From contig JAEUHK010000024.1 of the NCBI GenBank assembly GCA_016795465.1, forward strand, positions 20,691 to 84,690: a stretch of DNA of 64,000 nucleotides, read 5' to 3'. The notes under the pieces are model-generated. The model was not told the DNA's origin. It was given only the letters and a program-made list of their open reading frames with translations, and did not search any database. How positions within the stretch are numbered: the stretch's first letter is position 1; each line of letters opens with the position of its first letter. The translations under genes and the position numbers were made by a program. Source of the DNA: Verrucomicrobiaceae bacterium. GTDB lineage: Bacteria > Verrucomicrobiota > Verrucomicrobiia > Verrucomicrobiales > Verrucomicrobiaceae. Below are positions 43,492 through 52,174 of the stretch, one piece after another.

Positions 43492-45582
43492 ATGAAATCC
43501 CTGCTACTGCTTCTTTTCGTTCCTTCATTCCTCTCTGCCGCTGAGCTTAAAACGACCAACAACGGCGTCGAGATCGCCGCAGGCAGTTTGGGGAGCTTTG
43601 TGCTGACGTATCCAGAGTTTGAGCCAGCTCACAAAATCATCGAAGTGAAGGCGAGCGGGTCACAGGCAAGCGTGAAGTATGAAGGGGGCGCAGAGTGTGA
43701 GGTTTCGGTGGCCCAGAATGAAGTCGGAGTGAGTTTTCGCGGTGTTTCGGCGGATGTGAAGTCATGGAAGATGACGACGCTCATCGACATCGGCTTCGCC
43801 AAAGGCGGCTCGTGGCAAATTGGCGACCAAACAGGTGTTTTTCCGGCGGAGAAGGCTTCTCCGCCTCACATCGCGAGTTTGAACGGGACGACGTTTTTGG
43901 TGAAAAATGCCCAGGGGCAGAGTTTGAGCGTCACGACGCCGGATTTTGCGTTTCAGCAGCTCACGGACAATCGCGAGTGGAACTGGGCGGTGTACCACTG
44001 GCAGTTCATCGTGCCGTGGATGGCAGATCGCGCCGCGACGAAAATCAAGGTGACGTCGGATCTGGCGTCGGTGACGAAGTTGATCGATCCGTTCGGGCAG
44101 AGCTTGAAGGACGCGTTTCCGAACAAGCTCAAAAGCCTCGAAGACCTCAAAGCCGATGTGGAGGCCGACAAAGCCTACTACGCGGGCATCGCGACGCCGA
44201 AACTAGATCGCTTCGGCGGGCTGCCGGGCAGTGGGGAGGCGCTGGGCCTGAAAAAGACTGGTTTTTTCCATGTGGAGCAGAAGAGCGGCAAATCGTGGCT
44301 GGTCGATCCCGATGGAAATGCGTTCTTCCACCTCGGTGTGTGCGGTTTCGCGCCGAATGACGACTACACTTATGTGAAGGGCCGCGAGGGCATCTACGAG
44401 TGGCTTCCGAAGCTCGACAGCGAATACGCGAGTGCATTCCGCGAGCGTAATCCGGACCATTTTTCGTTCTACATCGCGAACACGATCAAGAAGTTCGGCG
44501 CGGCCTATGACTTCGAATCGCACGCAGCGCGGATGATCGAGCGGGTGAAGAAATGGGGCTTCAATTCGATCGGCGCGTTCAGTCCGGTGCCGGAGAAGGC
44601 GGCGTTTCCGTATGTGGCGCATCTGCCGATCAATGAATGGGAAGGCGTGCCGCGCATTCCCGGCGCGCATGAGGTGTGGGACCCGTTTGATGCGGCCACG
44701 ACGGCGAAGATCGCGGAGAACATCGCGCGTGAGGTGCCGGCTCGGGCGAATGATCCGCTCTTGATTGGCTGGTTCATCGTCAATGAGCCGCGCTTTGATG
44801 AACTGCCGCGCGTCATCCCGTCGCTGGATGGCAAGCACGCCTGCAAACGCGAATTTGTGGCCGCTTTGAAGGCGAAATACAGCACCCTGGAGGCTTTCAA
44901 CACGGCGTGGCAGGCGAAGGCGGCCTCGTTTGATGAACTCATCGGCTCCGGGCTCGCGGTGACGACGGAGGCGGCGAAGGCGGACGTGAAGGCGTTTGTC
45001 GGCGTGTTTCTTGAAACTTACTTCACACAGATCGAGCAGGTGTTTCGCCAGCATGACGCGAATCACCTGCTCATCGGCAGCCGTCTTCAGCCGATCACGA
45101 TAGAGGACGAGCAGCTTTGCCGCATCATGGGCAAGCATCTCGATGTGGTGAGCTACAACTACTACACCTTCGGCGTCGATACGGCGGCGCTGAAACGCTA
45201 CCACGAATGGACGGGCGGCAAGCCGATGATGCTGAGCGAGTTCTTCTGGGCTTCGCCAAAAGACAGCGGCCTCATCGGCGGTCGCGAAGTCAGCTCGCAG
45301 CAGGAGCGCGGACTGGCGTATCGCAACTACGTCGAGCAAAGCGCCGCGCTGGGCTTTGTGATCGGCATTGAGTGGTTCACGCTCGTCGATCAAGCGACGA
45401 CGGGCCGGTGGTTCAGCCAATACAACGGCGAAAGTTACAACACCGGCCTCCTCAGCGTGGCGGATCGTCCGTGGAAGGACATGCTCGCCGAAATGATGAA
45501 GACGAATCACACGATCTACGACCTGCTGATCGGCAAGCGGCCGCCGTTTGCGTGGGATGATGCGCGGTTTCGGGTGAAGTGA
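43492..45582 (+). CDS. Secreted clan GH-A glycoside hydrolase, GH50/agarase-like
   Basis: 696 residues from MKSLLLLLFVPSFLSAAEL. Residues 20-220 are a beta-sandwich. The catalytic barrel starts near 235 with GGLPGSGEALGLKKTGFFHV then EQKSGKSWLVDPDGNAFFHL and GVCGFAPNDD, closely resembling GH50/agarase-type enzymes (TGFFxxExxxGxWWLVDPxGxxFFxxGV). The acid/base is probably the Glu of WFIVNEPRFDEL and the nucleophile the Glu of MMLSEFFWASP. These fit a retaining clan GH-A enzyme; agar is one possible substrate, but another galactan is equally possible. Ends 69 bases before the phosphofructokinase gene. Confidence 0.8.
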   Translation: MKSLLLLLFVPSFLSAAELKTTNNGVEIAAGSLGSFVLTYPEFEPAHKIIEVKASGSQASVKYEGGAECEVSVAQNEVGVSFRGVSADVKSWKMTTLIDIGFAKGGSWQIGDQTGVFPAEKASPPHIASLNGTTFLVKNAQGQSLSVTTPDFAFQQLTDNREWNWAVYHWQFIVPWMADRAATKIKVTSDLASVTKLIDPFGQSLKDAFPNKLKSLEDLKADVEADKAYYAGIATPKLDRFGGLPGSGEALGLKKTGFFHVEQKSGKSWLVDPDGNAFFHLGVCGFAPNDDYTYVKGREGIYEWLPKLDSEYASAFRERNPDHFSFYIANTIKKFGAAYDFESHAARMIERVKKWGFNSIGAFSPVPEKAAFPYVAHLPINEWEGVPRIPGAHEVWDPFDAATTAKIAENIAREVPARANDPLLIGWFIVNEPRFDELPRVIPSLDGKHACKREFVAALKAKYSTLEAFNTAWQAKAASFDELIGSGLAVTTEAAKADVKAFVGVFLETYFTQIEQVFRQHDANHLLIGSRLQPITIEDEQLCRIMGKHLDVVSYNYYTFGVDTAALKRYHEWTGGKPMMLSEFFWASPKDSGLIGGREVSSQQERGLAYRNYVEQSAALGFVIGIEWFTLVDQATTGRWFSQYNGESYNTGLLSVADRPWKDMLAEMMKTNHTIYDLLIGKRPPFAWDDARFRVK

Positions 45583-45651
45583 GCGTGGCATGCCCCGGAC
45601 ACGACGGACAAGCTGGCACTCGTCCTGCTTTAATGTAGGACCTTCCCAGCC

Positions 45652-46956
45652 ATGACCCCAGCGCCGCACGACACGAGCATCCCCACGCTCGGCCCTTGTT
45701 TGTTTGATTCGCCGCTCCACCGCATTGGCGCGGTGGAGGCTCCGTTCAAAGAGGACGCACAAGACCGCATCCTCTACCACAGCCACCTTTTGGAGGATGG
45801 TCGTGACTCATCAACGCCGACCTACGAGGAGGCCGGCCCCCGCGAGAAGATCTTCTTTGATCCCGCCAAGACCACCGTCGGCATCGTGACCTGCGGCGGT
45901 TTGTGCCCTGGGCTGAATGACATCATCCGCGGGCTCGTGATCCAGTGCCACCGGCAGTATGGCGTGTCGCGCGTGTATGGCTTTCGCTACGGCTACGAGG
46001 GTCTCGTGCAGCGGTTCGGGCACACCCCGCTGGTCCTGAAACCATCCTCCGTGGAGCAGGCGCATCACTTTGGCGGCACGCTGCTCGGCAGCTCGCGCGG
46101 GCAGCAGGACATCGGCGAGATGGTGGACACACTCGAGGAGATGAATGTGGACATCCTTTACGTCATTGGCGGTGACGGCACGCTTCGCGGCGCGGCCGAA
46201 ATCACGAAGGAAATCGAACGCCGCGGCCTGAAAAAGGCGATCGTCGGCATTCCGAAGACCATCGACAACGACATCCGCTATCTGGACAAGAGCTTCGGCT
46301 TCGAGACCGCGTTTGAGGCGGCGGTGCAGGCGGTAAATTGCGCCTATGTCGAGGCCACCGGTGCGGTGAATGGCGTTGGGCTGGTGAAGCTGATGGGCCG
46401 CGATTCGGGCTTTATCGCCTGCTACGCGGCGCTCGCAGGCAGCAATGTGGACTTTGTGCTCATCCCGGAAGTCGCGTTTGAGCTCGAAGGCGATGGCGGC
46501 TTGCTCGAATGCCTGCGCCACCGACTCATGAAACGCGGCAGCGCCGTCGTGGTGGTGGCAGAGGGCGCGGGACAGCATCTCATGCAGTGCGATGACGCCA
46601 CCGATGCGAGCGGCAACAAGCGCTACGGCGACATCGGCCACTTCTTAAAAGATCGCATCAATGCCTTCTTCAAACAGCGGCGCACGGAGGTGAACCTCAA
46701 ATACATCGACCCCAGCTACATCGTGCGCAGCGTTCCCGCGAATGCGCAGGACAATGTGTACTGCTCCCGCCTCGCTCAGTCCGCCGTGCACGCGGGCATG
46801 GCGGGAAAGACCGGCATGCTCGTCGGCCGCTGGCATGGCTCCTTCATCCACCTGCCGCTGCAGCTCGTCACGCAGGGCCGGCGGAAGGTCGATCCCACGC
46901 AGGAGCTGTGGCACTCCGTGCTGCAATGCACCGGCCAGCCTTCCATGATGCGATAG
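45652..46956 (+). CDS. ATP-dependent 6-phosphofructokinase
   Basis: 434 residues, cytoplasmic. The active-site motifs are TVGIVTCGGLCPGLNDIIRG (nucleotide-binding), ILYVIGGDGTLRGAAEI (GGDGT, the ATP-type Gly where PPi enzymes have Asp), VGIPKTIDNDI (T-I-D-N-D catalytic Asp) and GLVKLMGRDSGFIACYAAL (MGR). The long form with an N-terminal extension of about 75 residues fits the plant-type/group III PFK seen in PVC and other bacteria, with the ATP signature. It phosphorylates fructose 6-phosphate in glycolysis, feeding on sugars released by the surrounding secreted enzymes. Start ATG 45652. Confidence 0.93.
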   Translation: MTPAPHDTSIPTLGPCLFDSPLHRIGAVEAPFKEDAQDRILYHSHLLEDGRDSSTPTYEEAGPREKIFFDPAKTTVGIVTCGGLCPGLNDIIRGLVIQCHRQYGVSRVYGFRYGYEGLVQRFGHTPLVLKPSSVEQAHHFGGTLLGSSRGQQDIGEMVDTLEEMNVDILYVIGGDGTLRGAAEITKEIERRGLKKAIVGIPKTIDNDIRYLDKSFGFETAFEAAVQAVNCAYVEATGAVNGVGLVKLMGRDSGFIACYAALAGSNVDFVLIPEVAFELEGDGGLLECLRHRLMKRGSAVVVVAEGAGQHLMQCDDATDASGNKRYGDIGHFLKDRINAFFKQRRTEVNLKYIDPSYIVRSVPANAQDNVYCSRLAQSAVHAGMAGKTGMLVGRWHGSFIHLPLQLVTQGRRKVDPTQELWHSVLQCTGQPSMMR

Positions 46957-47192
46957 GGCCGCGCGAAGGCTAGGCAAAGCGCGTGCGCAGCTCACATGGC
47001 CGCTGAGGCACTCCCGCCCGCGCAAAAGCGGGACAACACGGACACGAGCCCTTTTGAATGCACATGCGTCCGAGGTTAAAAAAACATCACGCGCCACGAC
47101 TTCACCAAGCTGTATTACCCGCAGTTCTTCTGGATGGAGATGGCCTGGAGAGGCTGAAGGATCGTTCGTGAGCCGGCGTTTTCAATGGCCTC
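46957..47192. other. Intergenic gap with a C-terminal-like fragment
   Basis: No complete gene. On the plus strand a frame after an in-frame TAA reads KNITRHDFTKLYYPQFFWME then MAWRG before TGA near 47156. This looks like the broken tail of a gene; its family is not recognised. The rest of the gap shows nothing distinctive. Confidence 0.3.
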
Positions 47193-48641
47193 ATGGCTCG
47201 TCTTCTCATTGTCGTCCTCCTTGCCCTCAGCTCACCACTTTTCGCCGCACCTCCGAACATCCTGTTTTTCTTCGCTGATGACCAGCGTTACGACACGCTG
47301 AGCTGTGCGGGGCATCCGATCGTGCAGACCCCGACGATCGACAAACTCGCGGCTGATGGTGTGCGCTTCAAAAACGCGTTCGTGACCACTTCAGTATGCT
47401 GGGTGAGCCGCGCGGTGCTTTTCACCGGCCAGTGGGCACGCTCGCATGTGCAGCGCCACGCGGTGCCGCAGGTGAAGCCGGATGCGGCAGCCACGATCTA
47501 TCCCGTGCAGCTTCGCAAGGCGGGCTACACGACCGCCCACTTCGGCAAATGGCACTTCAAAGGTCCGGATGGCTTCAAGCCGGAGCAGCAGTTCGATGCC
47601 TTCGAGCAGATCGGCCGCAGCCCGTATCTCAAAACGATGCCGGATGGCAGCAAGAAGCACGAGACGGACATCATCTGCGATCGCGGCGTCGACTTCATCA
47701 AGGCGCAGTCGAAAGACAAGCCCTTCTGCATGCAGCTCTCGTTCAATGCCGCGCATGCGGAGGATAATGACCATCGCCCTGGCGTCGGCCTCTATCCCTG
47801 GCCGTCGTCCACCGATGGCATTTATGAGGATCGCAGCATCCCGCCGCCGCGACTCGGTGATCCGGCGATCTTTGAGGCGCATCCGCAGTTCCTGAAGGAC
47901 AGCATCAACCGCCAGCGCTGGTTCTGGGGCTACGACACGCCGGAGAAGTATCAGACAAACGTCCGCGCCTACTACCGCATGATCAGCGGCATCGACAATG
48001 GCATCGCCCGCGTGCTCGCGGCGCTGAAGCAGTCCGGTCTCGCCGACAATACGATCATCGTTTACTCCGCCGACAACGGTTACTACCTCGGCGACCGCGG
48101 CTTCCAGGGGAAGTGGTCGCACTTTGAGGAGTCGCTGCGCGTGCCGATGGTCATCTTCGATCCTCGCCTGCCGAAGGAAAAACGCGGGCGCGTGGCCGAG
48201 GAGATGGTGCTGAATGTCGATCTGCCAGCGACTTTCCTCTCGTGGGCCGGAGCGCCGCGTCCGGACGCGTATGAAGGTCGCAGCCTCTCGACGATCATCG
48301 AAGGCCAAGGCAGCGACAAACCCTGGCGCACCCATTTCTTCTGCGAGCACCTCGACCTGCCGCCCACGCTCACCTGGGAGGGCATCCGCGACTCGCGCTA
48401 CGTCTATGCACGCTACTTCGACCAGCAGCCTGCGTTCGAGTTCCTGCACGATCTGGAGCAGGACCGCAATGAGTTGAAAAACTTCGCCAGCGATCCCGCG
48501 CATGCCGACGCCTTGAACAAAATGCGCGCCCTTTGCGATGCCGAGATGAACGCACGCGGCGGCGCACTGCCACCACTCGGCCAGCGCGGCCCGCAAAAGG
48601 GCGAAGGCGCCGCCAAAAAGAAGAAAAAGGCTGCCAAGTAG
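47193..48641 (+). CDS. Secreted sulfatase (type I, formylglycine-dependent)
   Basis: 482 residues with leader MARLLIVVLLALSSPLFAAP. Metal and catalytic landmarks are NILFFFADDQRYDTLSCAG (Asp-Asp), the formylglycine motif SVCWVSRAVLFTGQ with Cys converted to formylglycine, YTTAHFGKWHFKGPDGF (Lys and His), and IIVYSADNGYYLGDRGFQ (Asp-Asn). The usual Cys-x-Pro/Ala-x-Arg core is Cys-Trp-Val-Ser-Arg here, keeping the Ser-Arg pair but not the Pro/Ala. The C-terminus ends in a Lys-rich tail (AAKKKKKAAK). Sulfated-polysaccharide degradation is the likely role, in line with the GH50-like and PL6 neighbours. The next gene converges 1 base after its stop. Confidence 0.92.
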   Translation: MARLLIVVLLALSSPLFAAPPNILFFFADDQRYDTLSCAGHPIVQTPTIDKLAADGVRFKNAFVTTSVCWVSRAVLFTGQWARSHVQRHAVPQVKPDAAATIYPVQLRKAGYTTAHFGKWHFKGPDGFKPEQQFDAFEQIGRSPYLKTMPDGSKKHETDIICDRGVDFIKAQSKDKPFCMQLSFNAAHAEDNDHRPGVGLYPWPSSTDGIYEDRSIPPPRLGDPAIFEAHPQFLKDSINRQRWFWGYDTPEKYQTNVRAYYRMISGIDNGIARVLAALKQSGLADNTIIVYSADNGYYLGDRGFQGKWSHFEESLRVPMVIFDPRLPKEKRGRVAEEMVLNVDLPATFLSWAGAPRPDAYEGRSLSTIIEGQGSDKPWRTHFFCEHLDLPPTLTWEGIRDSRYVYARYFDQQPAFEFLHDLEQDRNELKNFASDPAHADALNKMRALCDAEMNARGGALPPLGQRGPQKGEGAAKKKKKAAK

Positions 48642-48642
48642 G

Positions 48643-49647
48643 TCACTCAGGCCTCAAGCGCTCCAGCAGGCCCACAGCGGGCGGACGTTTCGCCTTTTCA
48701 TCGGACTTATCGCCAAGGGCACCGTGGAAGATGAAATGCTTGAAGCCGACTTCGAGGATCATGCGTTCGTCGTTGGAGCTGCGCACAGGCTCGCCGTGCG
48801 AGAGGTCGCCACTCCATCCTGCATCCAGCCGCACATTCGCGAGGCCCGCGAAAGGTTTGTCAGCCGTGGCGGCGGCAGGTTGCCAAGCGGTGTCGAGTTT
48901 CGTGGCGGTGTAGCTTTGCTGGTAGTGATGACCATCCGCCGCACGGGCGGTGAGCGTCAGCAAGTAGCCCTCCCGTGCTCCGGCATCGTGTCGATAAACA
49001 TGCGGGGCATAGATGAAGTCGCCACGCAGGGCGATCACCGGCTGTGACCACCCATGCGGATATTTCGCGAGTGTCGTTTCGCTGCGCCAAAGGCGGCCGC
49101 CATCGGAGGTGACGAAGAGATGCACCTTCACGTCATCGCAGATCACCCAGAAGTCGATCCACTGCTTCACCGGCTGCGCTTCATCGAGTGGCGGTGGCAC
49201 GTCAAGCACCTCCGGCGGCGACCAGCCTTTCGGATTCGTGATGTCGGCGTTCGTGCACATACACGGCGCCATCTTCGGATAGCGCCCCTTTTTTTCCGGC
49301 ATCATGCCGATGAGGTGCCAGCGCGACTCAGGTCGGAAAAAGAACACCTGCGGCACAAAGCATGAGCCCACCGGCAGCTTGATCACCTCGCTCGCGATAG
49401 GCCGCGTGGTGAAGTCACGCGTCGAAGCCCACACCGTGCCGCCATTCGCTGAGGCAAAGATGTGCCAGCGATCTTCATGACGCACCATGCACGGATCGAC
49501 GAGCCGCACGGGCTTGCCCTCCAAGGTGGTCTTTTCATCCAGCAACGGCTTCCCCAACATCCAAACCGGCTCCTGCGCCGCTATTGCGGTGACAAAGATT
49601 GCCAGCAAAGCCAGCGGCAAAAGAGAGAGGCATGAAAAGCACTTCAT
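48643..49647 (-). CDS. Secreted GH62-like alpha-L-arabinofuranosidase
   Basis: 334 residues; leader MKCFSCLSLLPLALLAIFVTA with a Cys-rich start. GH62 landmarks are GKPVRLVDPCMVRHEDRWHI (the Asp of DP-x-x-V), the FVPQVFFFRPESRWHLIGMM strand, TNADITNPKGWSPPEVL, QWIDFWVICDDVKVHLFVTS and DGGRLWRSETTLAKYPHGW. The order and spacing match five-bladed GH62 enzymes that remove arabinose from arabinoxylan. Start ATG 49647. It is convergent with the sulfatase and divergent from the PQQ-propeller gene. The fit is by pattern, so GH43-like sugar-binding is the alternative. Confidence 0.82.
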   Translation of the reverse strand: MKCFSCLSLLPLALLAIFVTAIAAQEPVWMLGKPLLDEKTTLEGKPVRLVDPCMVRHEDRWHIFASANGGTVWASTRDFTTRPIASEVIKLPVGSCFVPQVFFFRPESRWHLIGMMPEKKGRYPKMAPCMCTNADITNPKGWSPPEVLDVPPPLDEAQPVKQWIDFWVICDDVKVHLFVTSDGGRLWRSETTLAKYPHGWSQPVIALRGDFIYAPHVYRHDAGAREGYLLTLTARAADGHHYQQSYTATKLDTAWQPAAATADKPFAGLANVRLDAGWSGDLSHGEPVRSSNDERMILEVGFKHFIFHGALGDKSDEKAKRPPAVGLLERLRPE

Positions 49648-49712
49648 GATCTCACCTTAAACCGCGAGATGCGGCCCGCGCTGCCGTTTTCTGATGTTCT
49701 TGTTCACCTCTC

Positions 49713-50930
49713 ATGAAAATCGCCGCTCTGCTTCTTATCTCATTCACTGCTTCTCTCTTTGCCGCCGACTGGCCCGCGTGGCGCGGACCCACCGGCGATG
49801 GCCATGCGGCGGCGGGACAAAAACTCCCGGTGAAGTGGAGCGAGAGCGAAAATCTCATCTGGAAGGCCGCCGTGCGGGGTCGCGGGCATGGTTCGCCGAT
49901 TGTCGTGGGTGATCAGGTGCTGCTGGCGACGGCCGATTTCGAGACGGAGGAGCAGCTCGTGCTCAGCTTTGATCGCGCGACGGGCAAATCGCGCTGGGAA
50001 GCCGTTGTGCATCGCGGAAACCTCAATACAAAGGGCCACAAAATTTCGTCGCAGGCCTCGTCAGATGTCGTGAGCGATGGCGAGCGGCTGTTCGTGAACT
50101 TTTTGAACAACGGCGCCATTTTCACCACCGCGCTCGATTTGAGCGGCAAGCAGCTCTGGCAGCGTCGCGTGTGCGATTTCCAGGTGCATCAAGGATTTGG
50201 CTCCTCGCCGGTGATTTATCAAAACATCGTGCTCGTCTCCGCCGATCATCGCGGCGGCGGCAAGATGACCGGCCTCAACAAACTCTCGGGCGAGATCGTG
50301 TGGCAGCAGGATCGCCCGCCGGTGGCGAATTATGCATCACCTGCCGTCGTGAATGCCGCAGGCAAGGTCCAGGCCGTGCTCGCCGGCTGCAACAAGGTCG
50401 AGAGCTTCGATCCGCTCACCGGCAAGAAGCTCTGGAGCATCGACGGCAGCACCGAGGAGACTGTCGTGACTGCCGTAACCGACGGCAGCCGCGTTTTCCT
50501 CGGCGGCGGTTATCCAAAGAATCACACGATGGCCCTCGAAGCCGATGGCAGCGGCAAAATCGCGTGGGAAAACGTCACGCGCACCTACGTGCCGTCGATG
50601 ATCGTGAAAAGCGGCCACGTCTTCGCCGTTGGCGATGCTGGCCGCGCCGCCTGCTGGAACGCCGCGACCGGCGAGGAGCGCTGGAGCGAAAAAGTCGATC
50701 GCGAGTTCTACGGCTCGCCCGTCATGGCCGACTCGCGCATCTACGTCACCAGCAAAGCCGGCGTCACCTCCGTCTTCGAGGCCACTCCGGAGAAATTCAC
50801 CCTCCTCGGCCAAAACCAACTCGGCGACGAATCCTTCAGCACTCCCGCCATCTGCGACAACCGCATCTACCTCCGCTCCGCGAAGACCAGCCCGACGCGG
50901 CAGGAGTTCCTTTGGTGCGTCGGCGAGTGA
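49713..50930 (+). CDS. Secreted PQQ-like beta-propeller protein
   Basis: 405 residues with leader MKIAALLLISFTASLFAADW. Opening PAWRGPTGDGHAAAGQKLPV is the usual start of these eight-bladed quinoprotein-like propellers. Blade repeats such as DQVLLATADFETEEQLVLSF, ATGKSRWEAVV, LSGKQLWQRRV, LSGEIVWQQDRP, LTGKKLWSID, GSGKIAWENVT and ATGEERWSEKV carry the G-K-x-x-W pattern. The true PQQ ligands of alcohol dehydrogenases are not seen, so it is probably a BamB-like or unknown structural protein. Upstream gap with the GH62 gene is divergent, and csaA follows 30 bases later on the same strand. Confidence 0.9.
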   Translation: MKIAALLLISFTASLFAADWPAWRGPTGDGHAAAGQKLPVKWSESENLIWKAAVRGRGHGSPIVVGDQVLLATADFETEEQLVLSFDRATGKSRWEAVVHRGNLNTKGHKISSQASSDVVSDGERLFVNFLNNGAIFTTALDLSGKQLWQRRVCDFQVHQGFGSSPVIYQNIVLVSADHRGGGKMTGLNKLSGEIVWQQDRPPVANYASPAVVNAAGKVQAVLAGCNKVESFDPLTGKKLWSIDGSTEETVVTAVTDGSRVFLGGGYPKNHTMALEADGSGKIAWENVTRTYVPSMIVKSGHVFAVGDAGRAACWNAATGEERWSEKVDREFYGSPVMADSRIYVTSKAGVTSVFEATPEKFTLLGQNQLGDESFSTPAICDNRIYLRSAKTSPTRQEFLWCVGE

Positions 50931-50960
50931 GCGACTCTCCACGATGGAATAATCACCCGC

Positions 50961-51293
50961 ATGATCACCTTCGACGACTTTCTGAAAGTGGAGCTTCGCG
51001 TGGGCCGCGTGATCGAGGCGCGGGAGTTCCCCGAGGCGAAAAAGCCCGCCTTCATCCTCCACATCGACTTCGGCCCCGAGATCGGCATTCGTAAATCGAG
51101 TGCTCAAATCACTGCGCTGTATCGTCCCGAGACCTTGATTGGCCGGTTGGTCGTCGCTGTCGTGAATTTCCCGCCGAAGCAGATCGGCCCCATCATGTCC
51201 GAATGCCTCGTCACCGGCTTTCACAACGAAAACGGCGAAGTCGCCCTCTGCGTGCCAGACAAGGAAGTCCCGCTTGGCACGCGGCTTTTGTGA
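50961..51293 (+). CDS. csaA: CsaA, export-related chaperone / tRNA-binding domain
   Basis: 110 residues, exactly the family length. MITFDDFLKVELRVGRVIEA, EFPEAKKPAFILHIDFGPEI then GIRKSSAQITALYRPETLIG and AVVNFPPKQIGPIMSECLVT give the OB-fold tRNA-binding domain of CsaA, with the conserved SAQIT and NFPP motifs. CsaA binds unfolded preproteins and tRNA and is a cytoplasmic dimer; in this secretome-rich genome it may support export. ATG 50961 with no leader. It follows the PQQ-propeller gene and precedes a stretch of noncoding or decayed DNA. Confidence 0.95.
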   Translation: MITFDDFLKVELRVGRVIEAREFPEAKKPAFILHIDFGPEIGIRKSSAQITALYRPETLIGRLVVAVVNFPPKQIGPIMSECLVTGFHNENGEVALCVPDKEVPLGTRLL

Positions 51294-51496
51294 GGCTCGC
51301 CTCCATGAGCCATACCTTTTTGTCTCTGCTTCCTTCATGCGCTTGGCTCCAGGCTGCCGAACCTGTGACGTGGCTTTGTGGCAGCTCGCGCAGAGCATCC
51401 GCCGATTCAGCGAAAGCTTGCCCTCGTGCTGCGTTTTTATCAGCAGCTCCATCCGACGCTCGATGAAGCTTTCTTCCGAAAGCTGCCGCCCTCGCC
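51294..51496. other. Short gap with a haem-motif-like minus-strand fragment
   Basis: Between csaA and the LamG-like gene there is no complete gene. On the minus strand one frame reads MELLIKTQHEGKLSLNRRML then CASCHKATSQVRQ at about 51370-51452, containing a CxxCH haem-binding motif. It has no stop before running antisense through csaA. A decayed cytochrome fragment or chance are both possible. Confidence 0.25.
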
Positions 51497-52159
51497 ATGA
51501 AACCGCTCCTCATTCTCTTTTTCGCCTTTTCCGCCTTCGCAGCCGAACCGCTCGCTCAGAAGGGTGATTTGATCTTCAGCGATGATTTTGAGCGCAGCGA
51601 GCTCGGGGAGTGGCAGCCGCTGATTCCGAGTTTTGCGGTGCAAAATGGTGTTTTGAAGGGTTGGCAGACGCGTGATGATCACGGCGCGGTCGGGCGTGTT
51701 TACCGGCCGATGAAGGATGTGGTGGTGGAGTTCAAATTCATGCTGGACGGCTCCACGGGCTTCAATGCGGTCTTTGATGACAAGAACCACAAAGGCTCCC
51801 ACGCCGGGCACATCTGCCGCGTGGCCTTTGCGCCGAAACAGATCCGCATCGGCGACGACAAGGAGGGCGTGATGCGGAACGACATCTTCGAGATGCGCAA
51901 AGATCCCGCGAAAAAGAAGGAGGCGGACAAACTGCTCGTCGGTCGCGGTGTGGCGACGAATCGCGTCGTCGAGCCGAAGAAGTGGCACACTGTGCGCATC
52001 GAAATGCTCGGCGACATGCTCCGCGTGACCATGGATGACGAGCCCGCAGGCGAATTGAAGAGCCCCGGCATCGCCCACGAGACGAAACAGAGCTTTCACT
52101 TCACCGTGAACGGCCCCGGCGTGCTTTTTGATGAGGTGCGCATCTGGAGGGCGAAATGA
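51497..52159 (+). CDS. Secreted LamG/DUF1080-like domain protein (first of PL6 cluster)
   Basis: 220 residues, leader MKPLLILFFAFSAFAAEPLA. The jelly-roll pattern is DLIFSDDFERSELGEWQPLI, AVQNGVLKGWQTRDDHGAVG, VVVEFKFMLDGSTGFNAVFD, KKWHTVRIEMLGDMLRVTMD and the closing FHFTVNGPGVLFDEVRIWRA. This fits the concanavalin-like DUF1080 relatives that bind or hydrolyse keto-sugar glycosides. It heads a tight three-gene run with another LamG-like gene (15-base gap) and the PL6 lyase. No active-site residues are assigned. Secreted or periplasmic. Confidence 0.75.
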   Translation: MKPLLILFFAFSAFAAEPLAQKGDLIFSDDFERSELGEWQPLIPSFAVQNGVLKGWQTRDDHGAVGRVYRPMKDVVVEFKFMLDGSTGFNAVFDDKNHKGSHAGHICRVAFAPKQIRIGDDKEGVMRNDIFEMRKDPAKKKEADKLLVGRGVATNRVVEPKKWHTVRIEMLGDMLRVTMDDEPAGELKSPGIAHETKQSFHFTVNGPGVLFDEVRIWRAK

Positions 52160-52174
52160 ATCACCGCTGATTTT

